DNA from: HKCCE3408 sp039191215
Lineage (GTDB): Bacteria > Pseudomonadota > Alphaproteobacteria > Rhodobacterales > Rhodobacteraceae
DNA: 64,000 nt
NCBI GenBank assembly: GCA_039191215.1
Contig: JBCCXT010000001.1
Coordinates: 71,437 to 135,436, forward strand
Reading direction: 5' to 3'
Positions 43,660 to 53,540 of the stretch are shown in pieces. Position 1 is the stretch's first letter; each line of letters begins with the position of its first letter. A program made the translations under genes and the position numbers. Under the pieces are notes generated by a model, which made no database searches, was not told the origin of the DNA, and saw only the letters and a program-made list of their open reading frames with translations.

Positions 43660-44856
43660 ATGATACGCCTATTGCTTGCCGCCTGCTTTGGCCTTGCGAC
43701 CTGCCTGCCAGCCGCGGCCCAAAACCCGTTCAGCGCCGCGGTCACGGTCAATGACCGCGCCGTCACCTTCTGGGAGCTTGAGCAGCGCGCGCGTTTTCTG
43801 CAATTGCTTGACGCGCCCGGCGATCTGCTCGAAACCGCGCGCCGCACGCTCATCGAAGAACGCCTTCAGGTCGATGCCGCCGAGCGGTTAGGTGTTGTCG
43901 CATCCGCCGAAGAGCTCGAAGACGGGATGGAGGAATTTGCCGGCCGGGCCAATCTGAGCGCCGATGCCTTCATCAGCCAGATTGAATCGCGCGGCGTCGC
44001 CGCTGAGACATTCCGCGATTTCGTCTTCGCCGGGATCACTTGGCGCAACGTGCTGCGCGCCCAGTTCGGGTCGCGCGCACAGGTCACCGAAGAGGAAGTC
44101 GACCGCGCGCTTGCCCTGGCAGCCATCGAGGGCGGCGCACAAATCCTGATCGCCGAGATTGTTGTGCCGCTCAATGCGCAAAACCAGGAAGAAGCGCGCC
44201 AATTGATGACGCAGCTGGCACAAACGACCAATGGCAGCGTCGATGCCTTCTCTGCCGCCGCACGGCAGTATTCCGCCGCCCAATCGGCTGAAACCGGCGG
44301 CGCCTTGGGCTACCGACCCCTAGCCAGCCTGCCGCCCGCGCTGCAATCGCTGATCCTGCCATTGCCGCCTGGCGGTGTCACCGACCCGGTGCCTTTGGGC
44401 CAGGCCATTGCGATCTTCCAGCTGCGCGATTTCCGGGAAGAGGGTTTTGTCACGCCCGAGGCCACGGCGGTCGAATATGCCATCGTGCCATTCGCCGGCG
44501 GCCTGACCGAGGCCAACCTGGCCCAAGCGCGAGAGCTCGAAGACAGCCTCGATACCTGTGACGACCTCTTTGGCGTGCTGCCCGGCGGGTTTGAGCGGGT
44601 GGTGAGCGAAGTTGACGCCGTGCCGGCGGCAATTGCCGCGGAACTGGTCGCGCTTGACGACAATGAGATCTCCTACGATCTGACAACCGAAGACGGCGCG
44701 CTGATGTTTTTGATGCTGTGCGGCCGGACGACCGAATTGCCGGAAGGCGCTCGCGAAACGGTCCGCCAGGCGCTTTTCAACCAGCGGCTGGAAAGCTATG
44801 CGGACGGGTTTTTGGCTGAATTGATGTCCGAGGCGATCATCAGCGAGGCCGAATGA
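43660..44856 (+). CDS. SurA-like periplasmic chaperone / peptidyl-prolyl isomerase
   Basis: A 398-residue secreted protein. Signal peptide residues 1-20 (MIRLLLAACFGLATCLPAAA), a SurA N-terminal chaperone region with VTVNDRAVTFWELEQRARFLQLL, and one parvulin-type domain (about 160-270, with ETGGALGYRPLASLP and GGVTDPVPLGQAIAIFQL). It helps fold outer-membrane proteins such as LptD. Start ATG 43660 is the one giving the signal peptide. It overlaps pdxA by 4 bases. Confidence 0.88.
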   Translation: MIRLLLAACFGLATCLPAAAQNPFSAAVTVNDRAVTFWELEQRARFLQLLDAPGDLLETARRTLIEERLQVDAAERLGVVASAEELEDGMEEFAGRANLSADAFISQIESRGVAAETFRDFVFAGITWRNVLRAQFGSRAQVTEEEVDRALALAAIEGGAQILIAEIVVPLNAQNQEEARQLMTQLAQTTNGSVDAFSAAARQYSAAQSAETGGALGYRPLASLPPALQSLILPLPPGGVTDPVPLGQAIAIFQLRDFREEGFVTPEATAVEYAIVPFAGGLTEANLAQARELEDSLDTCDDLFGVLPGGFERVVSEVDAVPAAIAAELVALDDNEISYDLTTEDGALMFLMLCGRTTELPEGARETVRQALFNQRLESYADGFLAELMSEAIISEAE

Positions 44857-45833
44857 GGCCTGTCCTGCCTGTCGCGGTGAGCTGTGGCGAACCCGCTGGC
44901 ATCGGGCCGGAGATAGCTGCCCAAGCCTCTGCCATGCTCGGCGCCGATCTGCCGTTTTTTGTCATCGGGAATCCGGAACACTTCGCCGGCCATGGACGCG
45001 ATCTGGTCGAGATCACTTCCGCAGGCCAGGCGACGGATTGCGCGGCCAAGGCCTTGGCTGTGTTGACCCATGACGTACCAGGCGCCGCCCGGCCCGGTAT
45101 CCCTGACCCAAACCAAGCCGCCGGTGTGATCTCTGCCATCGCGCGCGGCGTGGAGCTGGCCGTGGCTGGTGATGCCGCCGCCCTATGCACGCTTCCGATC
45201 CATAAAAAGGCGCTGATTGACGGGGCGGGATTTGCCCATCCTGGCCATACCGAATACCTGCAATATCTGGCCGGCAGCGATCATGTCGTGATGATGCTGG
45301 CCTGCCCACAGCTGCGTGTTGTGCCGGCAACGATCCACATCCCGCTCCATGAAGTGCCCGCCGCATTGACGGCGAAGCTGCTGACCGACACGATCCGGGT
45401 GACGGCGGCCGGACTTGCGGGCGATTTTGGCCTATCGGAGCCGCGCATCGCCGTTGCGGGTTTAAACCCGCATGCGGGCGAAGGCGGCGTGATGGGCCAA
45501 GAGGACGACGCGCTGATCCGCCCGACCCTGGACGCCCTGCGGGATGAGGGCTTTCGGCTCAGCGGGCCGCATCCGGCTGACACGATGTTTCATACCGCAG
45601 CCCGCGAAACCTACGATGCCGCAATTGCGATGTATCACGACCAGGCGCTCATCCCGATCAAAACGCTTGATTTTGCCGGCGCGGTGAATGTCACGCTTGG
45701 GCTGCCTTTCATCCGCACTTCACCCGATCATGGCACAGCGCTGGATATTGCAGGAACTGGGCGCGCCGACCCCACAAGCCTTATTGCCGCGCTCAAGATG
45801 GCCCGCGATCTGGCCGCGCAGCGCGCGCGATGA
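44853..45833 (+). CDS. pdxA: 4-hydroxythreonine-4-phosphate dehydrogenase
   Basis: A 326-residue enzyme of pyridoxal phosphate synthesis (DXP-dependent route). Family marks: SCGEPAGIGPEIA, LCTLPIHKKALIDGAGFAHPGHTEYL, AGLNPHAGEGGVMGQED, GPHPADTMFH and MYHDQALIPIK, which carry the metal-binding His. ATGA overlaps join it to surA before and rsmA after, the usual order in many proteobacteria. Confidence 0.95.
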   Translation: MRPVLPVAVSCGEPAGIGPEIAAQASAMLGADLPFFVIGNPEHFAGHGRDLVEITSAGQATDCAAKALAVLTHDVPGAARPGIPDPNQAAGVISAIARGVELAVAGDAAALCTLPIHKKALIDGAGFAHPGHTEYLQYLAGSDHVVMMLACPQLRVVPATIHIPLHEVPAALTAKLLTDTIRVTAAGLAGDFGLSEPRIAVAGLNPHAGEGGVMGQEDDALIRPTLDALRDEGFRLSGPHPADTMFHTAARETYDAAIAMYHDQALIPIKTLDFAGAVNVTLGLPFIRTSPDHGTALDIAGTGRADPTSLIAALKMARDLAAQRAR

Positions 45834-46672
45834 ACGCCATCGACAAGTTGCCGCCGCTGCGCGAGGTGATTGCCGCGCACGGCTTGCGGGCCGAGAAATC
45901 ACTTGGTCAGAATTTCATCCTTGATCTCAACCTCACGGCCAAAATCGCCCGCGCCGCCGGTGATCTGAGCAATACGGATGTGCTGGAAGTTGGCCCAGGC
46001 CCTGGTGGCCTGACGCGCGGGCTTTTGGCCGAAGGCGCCCGCCGTGTCGTGGCCATCGAAAAGGATCGCCGCTGTCTGCCCGCTTTGGCCGAGATCGCCG
46101 CGGCCTATCCCGGCCAATTGACCGTGATTGAGGGCGACGCCCTGGCCGTCGATTGGGCGGCTGAGGTCACCCCGCCGCTGCGCGTGGTGGCGAACCTGCC
46201 CTATAATGTCGGGACCGAGCTGTTGGTCCGCTGGCTGACGCCTACAACCTGGCCACCGCTTTGGCAAAGCCTCACATTGATGTTTCAGCGCGAAGTGGCC
46301 GAGCGCATCGTGGCACCGCCAGGATCGAAGTCTTATGGCAGGCTGGCTGTGTTAGCGGCTTGGCGAACGCAGGCGCGGATCGTCATGAGTTTGCCGCCCG
46401 AGGCTTTCACGCCGCCGCCCAAAGTGCGCTCTGCCGTGGTGCATTTTGACGCCTTGCCTGCGCCGCGATTTGCTGCCGACGCGGACATCTTGCAGCGTGT
46501 GGTGGCGATGGCCTTCAATCAGCGCCGAAAGATGCTGCGCTCATCCCTGAAAGGGCTGGACCCAAATATCGAAGAAAAGCTGGAGGGCGCGGGCATTTCA
46601 CCCACGCAACGCGCCGAAGAGATCGGCCTGGACCAGTTTTGCGCCTTGGCGCGTGCTGTGGCCGGGTGTTAG
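45830..46672 (+). CDS. rsmA: 16S rRNA (adenine1518/1519-N6)-dimethyltransferase (KsgA)
   Basis: A 280-residue methyltransferase: AEKSLGQNFILDLNLTAKIARAAG, the SAM motif LEVGPGPGGLTRGLL, and catalytic NLPYNV. It dimethylates two adenines near the 3' end of 16S rRNA late in 30S assembly. Last gene of the lptF-to-rsmA operon; a 9-base gap leads to the convergent DUF4167 gene. Confidence 0.96.
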   Translation: MNAIDKLPPLREVIAAHGLRAEKSLGQNFILDLNLTAKIARAAGDLSNTDVLEVGPGPGGLTRGLLAEGARRVVAIEKDRRCLPALAEIAAAYPGQLTVIEGDALAVDWAAEVTPPLRVVANLPYNVGTELLVRWLTPTTWPPLWQSLTLMFQREVAERIVAPPGSKSYGRLAVLAAWRTQARIVMSLPPEAFTPPPKVRSAVVHFDALPAPRFAADADILQRVVAMAFNQRRKMLRSSLKGLDPNIEEKLEGAGISPTQRAEEIGLDQFCALARAVAGC

Positions 46673-46681
46673 GCTGAACCG

Positions 46682-47293
46682 CTACTCCGCGGCGGCTTCT
46701 GGCGGCGTTGTCGGCTGCTCTTCTTGGTCGGCGGCTGGCTCTGGCGCGGCATCAGCGGCCGGCTCGGGCTTTGCATCGGCCCCGTTTTGCTTGCGCCGAC
46801 GACTCTTGCGCGGCTTTGGTTGTTCTTCCGGCGTCTCGACAATATCAGCGCCACTGGATGCGCCACCGGAGTCGATCACATCATCAAAGCCATTCGATGC
46901 GGCCGGATCGGCTGCGGCCTCAGGCTGCGGCTGGCTGTCCCCATTACTTGGCTGCGGCGCGTCGCCGAAACCGGGCTGCTGGTCGTGGTTTTGGCGGTCA
47001 CGGCGCTGCTGGTTCTGTTGTTCCTGTATCTCGCGCCGCGCTTCCATTTCTTTCTGCGCTTCGCTCAGAAGCCGGGTGTAATGCTCGGCATGCTGCTGAA
47101 AATTTTCGCCGGCGACACGGTCATTCGACAACTGTGCGTCGCGCGCCAGCTGATTGTATTTGTCGATGATCTGCTGCGGGGTGCCGCGCACTTTCCCCTC
47201 TGGACCAGAGCTGTCGAACACTCGGTTGACGATATTGCCGACCGAACGGTTGCGATTACCTTTGGACCGCGAGCGGTTTTTTGATGATCTCAT
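46682..47293 (-). CDS. DUF4167 domain protein
   Basis: A 203-residue protein. The N-terminus (residues 1-80) is the basic DUF4167 domain: RSVGNIVNRVFDSSGPEGKVRGTPQQIIDKYNQLARDAQLSNDRVAGENFQQHAEHY. Then come Gln/Arg-rich and acidic Ala/Pro/Glu low-complexity tracts that end the protein. The family is confined to alphaproteobacteria and sits next to prfA/prmC, as here. The role is unknown; basic composition suggests RNA binding. Confidence 0.92.
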   Translation of the reverse strand: MRSSKNRSRSKGNRNRSVGNIVNRVFDSSGPEGKVRGTPQQIIDKYNQLARDAQLSNDRVAGENFQQHAEHYTRLLSEAQKEMEARREIQEQQNQQRRDRQNHDQQPGFGDAPQPSNGDSQPQPEAAADPAASNGFDDVIDSGGASSGADIVETPEEQPKPRKSRRRKQNGADAKPEPAADAAPEPAADQEEQPTTPPEAAAE

Positions 47294-47522
47294 GAGTTTT
47301 TGTCAGTTCCAGTTACGTCTGGTGGGTCCGTTTGGCAAATTGTGCATCATGCACATGCGCCTGAATGTTGTTTGACCCGTGTCTTTTGGCAAACTAGCGG
47401 CGGATCGGGGCATCCCGTCTCACTCCCGCATGGGGATGAGTAACCACGCAATCAGACCGGAAACAAGGTAAAAATGTGCAAATGGCGCGCTTTTTGCTTG
47501 GCCTTGCAGGTTTTGCGCCGAT

Positions 47523-48377
47523 TCAGCCGCGCGCCTGGGCGGCAACAACCCGGTCCTTGCCGTCCATGTCGGGATGCACACGGATGTCGTCAAGCCCTGC
47601 CTCAGCAAAAAGCGCACAGACCGCCGCCGCCTGGTCAAATCCGATCTCGACCAAAAGCCTGCCCCCTTTTTTGAGATAACTGGGCGCCTCCCGCGCGATC
47701 ACACGATAGGCCGCCAGTCCATCGCCCCCCGGGGTCAAGGCGATTTTAGGTTCATAGAAAAGCTCAGGCGCGAGCCGCTCATAGGCGTCAGCTGAGACAT
47801 ATGGCGGGTTCGAAACAACAAGATCGAAGCTGCTTAGCTTGCGTTCTGGAACAGCCTCGAACCAACTGCCTTGGCGCAACTCGACAGGGCCGGACAGCCC
47901 AAGAGCCTCGCGGTTTTCCATCGCCACACATATGGCGTCACGGGAGATATCCGTGCCAAATCCAATGCAAAGATCAGACGCCTCCGCAACAAGGGTCAAA
48001 AGGATACACCCACTGCCCACACCAAGGTCGAGCACATGATGATACGGCTCCTGCAAGGCAAGCGCGATTAAGTCCTCGGTCTCTGGTCGTGGCGACAAAA
48101 CGGACGGCCCAACCGCGAAGCTCCGCCCGTAAAATTCCTTTTTGCCGGTAATGATCGATACCGGCACACGCGCGACGCGTTGCGCAATGGCCGCCTCGAA
48201 CCGGTCCCAAACCTGCGCCGGAATAGGCTCTGACGAACAGAGCAAAAGCTGATCACGTCGAAGCTCTGCCGCATCGGCAAGCAGCCAACGCGCATCATTT
48301 GCTGGGTCGGGGATATTGGCTGCCCGCAACCGCCGAAAGCCAAGGCTCTGTGCGTCGCCGAAGGTTTTCGGGATCAC
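47523..48377 (-). CDS. prmC: Peptide chain release factor N5-glutamine methyltransferase
   Basis: A 284-residue methyltransferase with an N-terminal helical domain, the SAM site VLDLGVGSGCILLTL near residue 120, and the catalytic NPPYVSADAYERLAPEL that binds the GGQ glutamine of release factors. Translation starts at GTG 48377, which overlaps the prfA stop (GTGA). The 229 bases downstream to DUF4167 contain only a small GTGCAT-C-ATGCAC palindrome. Confidence 0.95.
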   Translation of the reverse strand: MIPKTFGDAQSLGFRRLRAANIPDPANDARWLLADAAELRRDQLLLCSSEPIPAQVWDRFEAAIAQRVARVPVSIITGKKEFYGRSFAVGPSVLSPRPETEDLIALALQEPYHHVLDLGVGSGCILLTLVAEASDLCIGFGTDISRDAICVAMENREALGLSGPVELRQGSWFEAVPERKLSSFDLVVSNPPYVSADAYERLAPELFYEPKIALTPGGDGLAAYRVIAREAPSYLKKGGRLLVEIGFDQAAAVCALFAEAGLDDIRVHPDMDGKDRVVAAQARG

Positions 48378-49429
48378 CCGCCCATCTCCGCCAGCTTTGC
48401 CGCCTGATCGTCGGCTGTCAGCGCATCGATAACCTCGTCAAGATCACCGCCCATGACCTGGTCGAGCTTGTAAAGCGTCAAGTTGATGCGGTGATCAGTC
48501 ATCCGGCCTTGCGGAAAGTTATAGGTCCGGATGCGCTCGGACCGGTCGCCCGATCCGACTTGTGCCTTGCGATCGGCGGAGCGTTCATCGGCCACGCGCT
48601 GGCGTTCGGCATCATAAAGCCGCGCGCGCAGCACGTTCATCGCAATCTCTCGGTTGCGGTGCTGCGATTTTTCCGAACTTGTCACCACGATACCAGAAGG
48701 CAGGTGGGTGATCCGAACCGCTGAATCGGTGGTGTTGACATGCTGGCCGCCTGCCCCGCTAGCGCGCATCGTGTCGATACGGATGTCTCCGGCGGGAATG
48801 TCGATATCGACGTCTTCGGCTTCTGGCAAAACCGCAACCGTGGCCGCCGATGTATGGATACGCCCGCCGCTTTCGGTCTCAGGCACGCGTTGCACCCGAT
48901 GCACACCGCTTTCGAACTTGAGCCTTGCAAAGACGTTTTCGCCCTCGATCCGGGCGACCAGTTCTTTGACGCCGCCAAGCTCGGTCAATTGCTCATCGAT
49001 CACCTCAACCCGCCAACCGCGCGCCTCGGCATAGCGGACGTACATGCGATACAAATCACCGGCAAAAAGCGCGGCCTCATCGCCACCGGTTCCAGGCCGG
49101 ATCTCGATCATCGCCGGTTTGGCATCCGCGGCATCTTTGGGCAAAAGCGCGACTTGCAACGCCGCTTCGGCATCAGGCACTTGCGCTTTGAGCTCGGGCA
49201 GTTCGGCCTCCGCCAGCTCGGCCATTTCGGGATCGCTGAGCATCGCTTCAGCATCCGAGATATCCATCAAAAGCTGGTTGTAGGCCGCGACCTGCTCGGC
49301 CACGGGCTTAAGCTCGGCATATTCTTTGCTGATCTCAGCGATCTCGCTGGCCTCGGCGCCCGCGCTCAGCCGCGCTTCGAGGAATTCGAAGCGCTGTGTG
49401 ATCTGCAAAAGACGCTCGGCGGGTAACAT
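48374..49429 (-). CDS. prfA: Peptide chain release factor 1
   Basis: A 351-residue RF1. The catalytic GGQ is at residues 227-229 (ASGAGGQHVNTTDSAVRITH), and RIHTSAATVAVLP precedes it. The stop-codon-reading PxT tripeptide region is near RVPETESGGR. RF1 reads UAA and UAG, which matters because the suyB amber codon in this window should then be read as a stop. Coupled with prmC. Confidence 0.96.
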   Translation of the reverse strand: MLPAERLLQITQRFEFLEARLSAGAEASEIAEISKEYAELKPVAEQVAAYNQLLMDISDAEAMLSDPEMAELAEAELPELKAQVPDAEAALQVALLPKDAADAKPAMIEIRPGTGGDEAALFAGDLYRMYVRYAEARGWRVEVIDEQLTELGGVKELVARIEGENVFARLKFESGVHRVQRVPETESGGRIHTSAATVAVLPEAEDVDIDIPAGDIRIDTMRASGAGGQHVNTTDSAVRITHLPSGIVVTSSEKSQHRNREIAMNVLRARLYDAERQRVADERSADRKAQVGSGDRSERIRTYNFPQGRMTDHRINLTLYKLDQVMGGDLDEVIDALTADDQAAKLAEMGG

Positions 49430-49460
49430 GGCGGGGATGTGCCTTGCGTCCAGGCCAGCG

Positions 49461-49940
49461 TCAAGGCCGGAGCGGCTCCGTCAACCGATCCAGCCTGCGC
49501 TGGTTGACACCCAGATCGCTGAAACCCATCAGCGCCCTGGAATAGAGATCGACATAGGTGATCGTCTCACCTTCGGGCCGCGCGAAACTGTCGCCGGAGC
49601 CTACCCCTTCGCGCAGGCGAATGGACATAACATCCGGAAAACCGAAGAAGCGCGAGCGGAACACATAAGTGGCATGCCCCTGGGCAAGATCGCCCGCGAT
49701 GCGCGCGCCATTCAGCCGTCCAATCTCTTGGTCCAATAGCGCCGCTGTCTCGGCCAAGTCGCCGATATTCGTGCGCGCCGTGTCGCCCGCTGCCAGGGCA
49801 AAGTTTGGGCTGCTCGGCGGGGTGACATCGGCAGGCTCCACGTGAAGCGCCGCGGCATCGATTGCATAGCTGCGCGCGTAGATCGCAACCGCGACACCGA
49901 ACACGACCAGCACCAAAAGAAGAATAACAAGCCATTTCAT
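49461..49940 (-). CDS. DUF1499 family protein with N-terminal anchor
   Basis: A 159-residue protein with one N-terminal hydrophobic helix (MKWLVILLLVLVVFGVAVAIYA) and a periplasmic domain with FRSRFFGFPDVMSIRLRE and DLYSRALMGFSDLGVNQRRL, typical of DUF1499. Function unknown. The start is the ATG at 49940; a longer frame adds an implausible charged extension. 31 bases separate it from prfA downstream. Confidence 0.85.
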   Translation of the reverse strand: MKWLVILLLVLVVFGVAVAIYARSYAIDAAALHVEPADVTPPSSPNFALAAGDTARTNIGDLAETAALLDQEIGRLNGARIAGDLAQGHATYVFRSRFFGFPDVMSIRLREGVGSGDSFARPEGETITYVDLYSRALMGFSDLGVNQRRLDRLTEPLRP

Positions 49941-50003
49941 TTTCTGCGACTTACGCCTCGGATGTCCGATGGCAAGCCCCGCGCCTGGCATCATTTGCCT
50001 GCA

Positions 50004-51773
50004 TCAATGATTGTCGCGCGGCAGATCGCGGGCGATGCGCTGGTAGGCTGTAGCCAATTCCAGGCAACCGCCCTGGGCAAGCTGGCCGACATGGCTGCGG
50101 TAGAGCTCTTGCCAGGGCGTTTGGCTGCGTATCTCAGGCGCTTGCCAGGCGTCGCGCCGTGCCTGCCATTCCGCCTCAGAAACCACGGCGTTGAGCGTGC
50201 CCGATTGCAGATCGAGGCGCACGGCATCGCCTGTTTGCAACAGCGCCAAGCCACCGCCGACAACCGCCTCAGGCGAGGCATTCAGGATCGAGGGGCTTTC
50301 CGATGTGCCCGATTGGCGTCCGTCACCCACCGTGGGCAGGTGCTTAAGGCCCGCTTTGATCAACGCGTCGGGGGGTTGCATATTGACCACCTCGGCGGAG
50401 CCTGGATAGCCCACACAGCCGACATTACGAATGAAGAGAATTGTTTTCTCGTCAATGCCTAACGAGGCATCGTTAATGCGGTCATGATAATCCTCGGGCC
50501 CTTCGAAGACAACCGCGCGGGCCTCAAACACGCCATCTTTGAGAAACCGGCTGCGAAAATCCTCAGAGATGACGGAAGTTTTCATCAGCGCGCTGTCAAA
50601 GAGGTTGCCAGTGAGCACGACAAAGCCCGCCTTTTCGCGCAAGGGTGCGGCGACCGGCAGGATCACGTCCGTGTCGCGGCTGCGCGCACCGGCCAGCGCC
50701 TCCGCGACCGTTCCCCCAGCCGCGGATCCGGCATCGCCGTCGATCAGACCTTCGGCCAGAAGCTCGCCCATCACGGCGGGCACCCCACCGGCGCGGAAAA
50801 AGCTCTCGCCCAGATAGGCGCCAGCGGGCTGCATATTGACCAATAACGGGATGTCGAGCCCGTGTGTCTGCCAATCAGTCACGTCAAGCTCAATCCCGGC
50901 ATGACGCGCGATTGCCTGACAATGGGGCGGCGCATTCGTCGACCCGCCAATGGCCGAATTGACTTTGATGGCGTTGAGAAACGATGCACGGCTGAGGATA
51001 TCTGAGGGTTTAAGATCCGCCTCGGCCATCTCCACGGCGCGGCGTCCGGTGAGATACGCCATCTCCATGCGCTCGCGGAAGGGCGCGGGGATCGCAGCGG
51101 CACCTGGCAGGGTCATGCCAAGCGCCTCGGCCAGGGCGTTCATCGTGCTGGCCGTGCCCATCGTGTTGCAATGGCCAAGCGACGGCGAGGATGCGCAGGC
51201 AAGCTCCATGAATTCATCATAGCCGATCTCACCCCGGGCCATCATCCGTCGCCCTTCCCAGATGGTCGTGCCAGAGCCCGCGCGCCTGCCCTTGTACCAG
51301 CCATCGAGCATCGGGCCGCCATTGAGCGCAATCGCCGGAATGTCGACCGTCACGGCACCCATCAGCATGGCCGGCGTGGTCTTGTCGCAGCCCGTAGTCA
51401 GCACCACCGCATCAATCGGATAGCCGTGCAACACCTCCACCAGCGACAGATATTGCAGGTTGCGATCAAGCGCGGCAGTCGGGCGCTTGCCGGTCTCTTG
51501 GATGGGATGGACAGGAAATTCCATCGGCACGCCACCGGCATCGCGGATGCCCGCTTTGATCCGATCCATCAAAAAGACATGGATCTTGTTGCACGGCACC
51601 AGATCACTGCCTGTCTGGGCAATCCCGACGATCGCTTTTTCCGCCTGCAGCTCGGCCTGCGTGAAGGTCTGGTTCTGATAGCGCTCCAGATAAAGCGCTG
51701 TCATTCCGGGGTTATTGGGGTTGTCGAACCATTCCTGGCTGCGGTAGCGGCGACGGGCGCGAGTGTCGGACAT
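50004..51773 (-). CDS. IlvD/Edd family dehydratase (sugar acid dehydratase type)
   Basis: A 589-residue Fe-S dehydratase. Cluster Cys are found in DLVPCNKIH, TTGCDKTTPAML and SPSLGHCNTMGTASTM, and LNAIKVNSAIGGSTNAPPHCQAIARHAG is family-typical. RRRYRSQEWFDNPNNPGMTALYLERYQNQ at the N-terminus marks the arabinonate/xylonate dehydratase branch and not biosynthetic IlvD. It would convert an aldonate to a 2-keto-3-deoxy acid; the sugar is unknown. Start ATG 51773; divergent from the ThDP enzyme. Confidence 0.9.
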   Translation of the reverse strand: MSDTRARRRYRSQEWFDNPNNPGMTALYLERYQNQTFTQAELQAEKAIVGIAQTGSDLVPCNKIHVFLMDRIKAGIRDAGGVPMEFPVHPIQETGKRPTAALDRNLQYLSLVEVLHGYPIDAVVLTTGCDKTTPAMLMGAVTVDIPAIALNGGPMLDGWYKGRRAGSGTTIWEGRRMMARGEIGYDEFMELACASSPSLGHCNTMGTASTMNALAEALGMTLPGAAAIPAPFRERMEMAYLTGRRAVEMAEADLKPSDILSRASFLNAIKVNSAIGGSTNAPPHCQAIARHAGIELDVTDWQTHGLDIPLLVNMQPAGAYLGESFFRAGGVPAVMGELLAEGLIDGDAGSAAGGTVAEALAGARSRDTDVILPVAAPLREKAGFVVLTGNLFDSALMKTSVISEDFRSRFLKDGVFEARAVVFEGPEDYHDRINDASLGIDEKTILFIRNVGCVGYPGSAEVVNMQPPDALIKAGLKHLPTVGDGRQSGTSESPSILNASPEAVVGGGLALLQTGDAVRLDLQSGTLNAVVSEAEWQARRDAWQAPEIRSQTPWQELYRSHVGQLAQGGCLELATAYQRIARDLPRDNH

Positions 51774-51938
51774 GGCTTCCTCTGGCGTGGCTTGGGCGAT
51801 GGTTACCCCAGCCGACGGGCAGTGAAAAGCCAGCCTCATAGCGGACTGCAACCAGACCCAAGCGTCGCACGCTTTGTTGTGTTGTGTTTCACGCCTCCTC
51901 TGGGATAGGCCGCCTGCACAAACCCTTTAAGGCCCGCC

Positions 51939-53540
51939 ATGACACGACGCACCGCCGATATCCTCGCCCAAAGGCTGTATGATGCCGGAATCCGCTATGC
52001 GTTTGGCATGCCGGGCGGTGAGGTGCTGACATTTGTCGACGCGTTGCAGCGCGCGGGCATCACGTTTGTGCTGATCCGCCATGAAAATGCCGGCGGGTTC
52101 ATGGCCGAAGGCGTGCATCACGCAACCGGCGCGCCGGCTTTGCTGGTCACAACCGTCGGGCCCGGCGCGCTCAACGCGGTCAATGTGGTTGAGAATGCGC
52201 GCCAAGACAGGGTGCCGATGATTGTTGTCACCGGCGCTGTCGATGGCGCGGTTGCGGCGCGCTACAATCACCAGGTGTTGGACCAGGTCGCGCTGTTTCG
52301 CACCGTGACGAAGGCAAGTTTCACGATGGAGGCGGGCGCGGCGGAAGCGCTGGCCGACCGTGCCGTGGCGCTGGCAACCGATCCCCGGCCGGGCCCCGTC
52401 CATATCGATCTGCCGATTGCCGTCGCCGCCGCGGAAGCCAGCCCTGCGCCAGAGCAGCGCCGCCGCCCCACCCTGCCCACAGCGCCCGCCGGTGCGGCAC
52501 TTGAAGCGGCGCGAGACATGATTGCGCGCGCCAAACGACCGCTGATCATCGCCGGGGTCGATGCGCTCAACGGCGGTGCCGGGCCGCAGATCACAAAGGC
52601 GGCCGAAGGCTTGAGCGCGCCTGTGATCACCAGCTACAAGGGCAAAGGTCTGATCGGCGAGGCGCATCCGTTGGCCATGGGCGGCGCGGGCCTGTCGCCG
52701 AAAGCCGACCGGGAGCTTTTGCCGCTGGTCGCAGAGGCCGATCTGATCCTGGGCGCAGGCTATGACCCGATCGAAATGCGACCGGGCTGGCAGGACCCCT
52801 GGGACCCAGCCAAGATGATCGACATCACCGCCGCGCCAAACGATCACTACATGCACCAGGGCGGGATCAACATCATCGGTGACATAGCCGCCTCGTTTGC
52901 CGCGCTGACCGATGGCGTGGCAAACCAGGCAAGCTGGGGCGCGCGCCCGGCCGAGGTGAAAGCAGCGCTTGCCAAGGTCTTCGCGCCAGAGCCCGATTGG
53001 GGCCCGGCCCGCGTCATCGAGACATGCCGCCGCATATTGCCGCCGGAAACCCGCGCCAGCGCCGATAGTGGCGCGCATCGCATCCTCCTAAGCCAAATGT
53101 GGCGCTGCGATTATCCCCGCGCGCTGGTACAATCTTCAGGCCTTTGCACGATGGGCTGCGCCGTGCCCCTGGCGATGGGCGCGTCCCTGGCGGAGCCTGA
53201 CCGGCCTTCGGTTAGTTTTTCGGGCGATGCCGGTTTTCTGATGGTCGCTGGAGAGCTTGCGACCGCCGCTGATCTGGGTCTTAGGACGATCTTTGTGGTT
53301 TTTGTCGATCGCAGCCTTGCGCTCATTGAGCTAAAACAGCGCCAGCGCCAATTGGCCAATACGGGCGTTGATTTCGGCTATACCGATTTCGCCGCTTTGG
53401 GGCGCGCAATGGGCGGGAACGGCCATAGGGCGACCGACGTGGCGATGCTAGAGACTGCTTTGCAATCGGCCCTTGAGGCGGACCGCTTTACGGTCATCGC
53501 CGCCGAGATTGAAAGAGGCGCCTATGACGGGAAAATCTGA
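51939..53540 (+). CDS. Thiamine diphosphate-dependent enzyme of the acetolactate synthase family
   Basis: A 533-residue three-domain ThDP enzyme. The N-terminal PYR domain has MPGGEVLTFVDAL and the activating Glu in RHENAGGFMAEG; the central domain is near 195-330; the PP domain has the GDAGFLMVAGELATAADLGL cofactor motif around residues 428-447. Large C-terminal loops of true acetolactate synthases are short, and it has no small subunit gene. Overlap by 17 bases with a class III CoA-transferase gene suggests a shared pathway, perhaps 2-oxoacid decarboxylation, but oxalyl-CoA decarboxylase signatures were not evident. Confidence 0.8.
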   Translation: MTRRTADILAQRLYDAGIRYAFGMPGGEVLTFVDALQRAGITFVLIRHENAGGFMAEGVHHATGAPALLVTTVGPGALNAVNVVENARQDRVPMIVVTGAVDGAVAARYNHQVLDQVALFRTVTKASFTMEAGAAEALADRAVALATDPRPGPVHIDLPIAVAAAEASPAPEQRRRPTLPTAPAGAALEAARDMIARAKRPLIIAGVDALNGGAGPQITKAAEGLSAPVITSYKGKGLIGEAHPLAMGGAGLSPKADRELLPLVAEADLILGAGYDPIEMRPGWQDPWDPAKMIDITAAPNDHYMHQGGINIIGDIAASFAALTDGVANQASWGARPAEVKAALAKVFAPEPDWGPARVIETCRRILPPETRASADSGAHRILLSQMWRCDYPRALVQSSGLCTMGCAVPLAMGASLAEPDRPSVSFSGDAGFLMVAGELATAADLGLRTIFVVFVDRSLALIELKQRQRQLANTGVDFGYTDFAALGRAMGGNGHRATDVAMLETALQSALEADRFTVIAAEIERGAYDGKI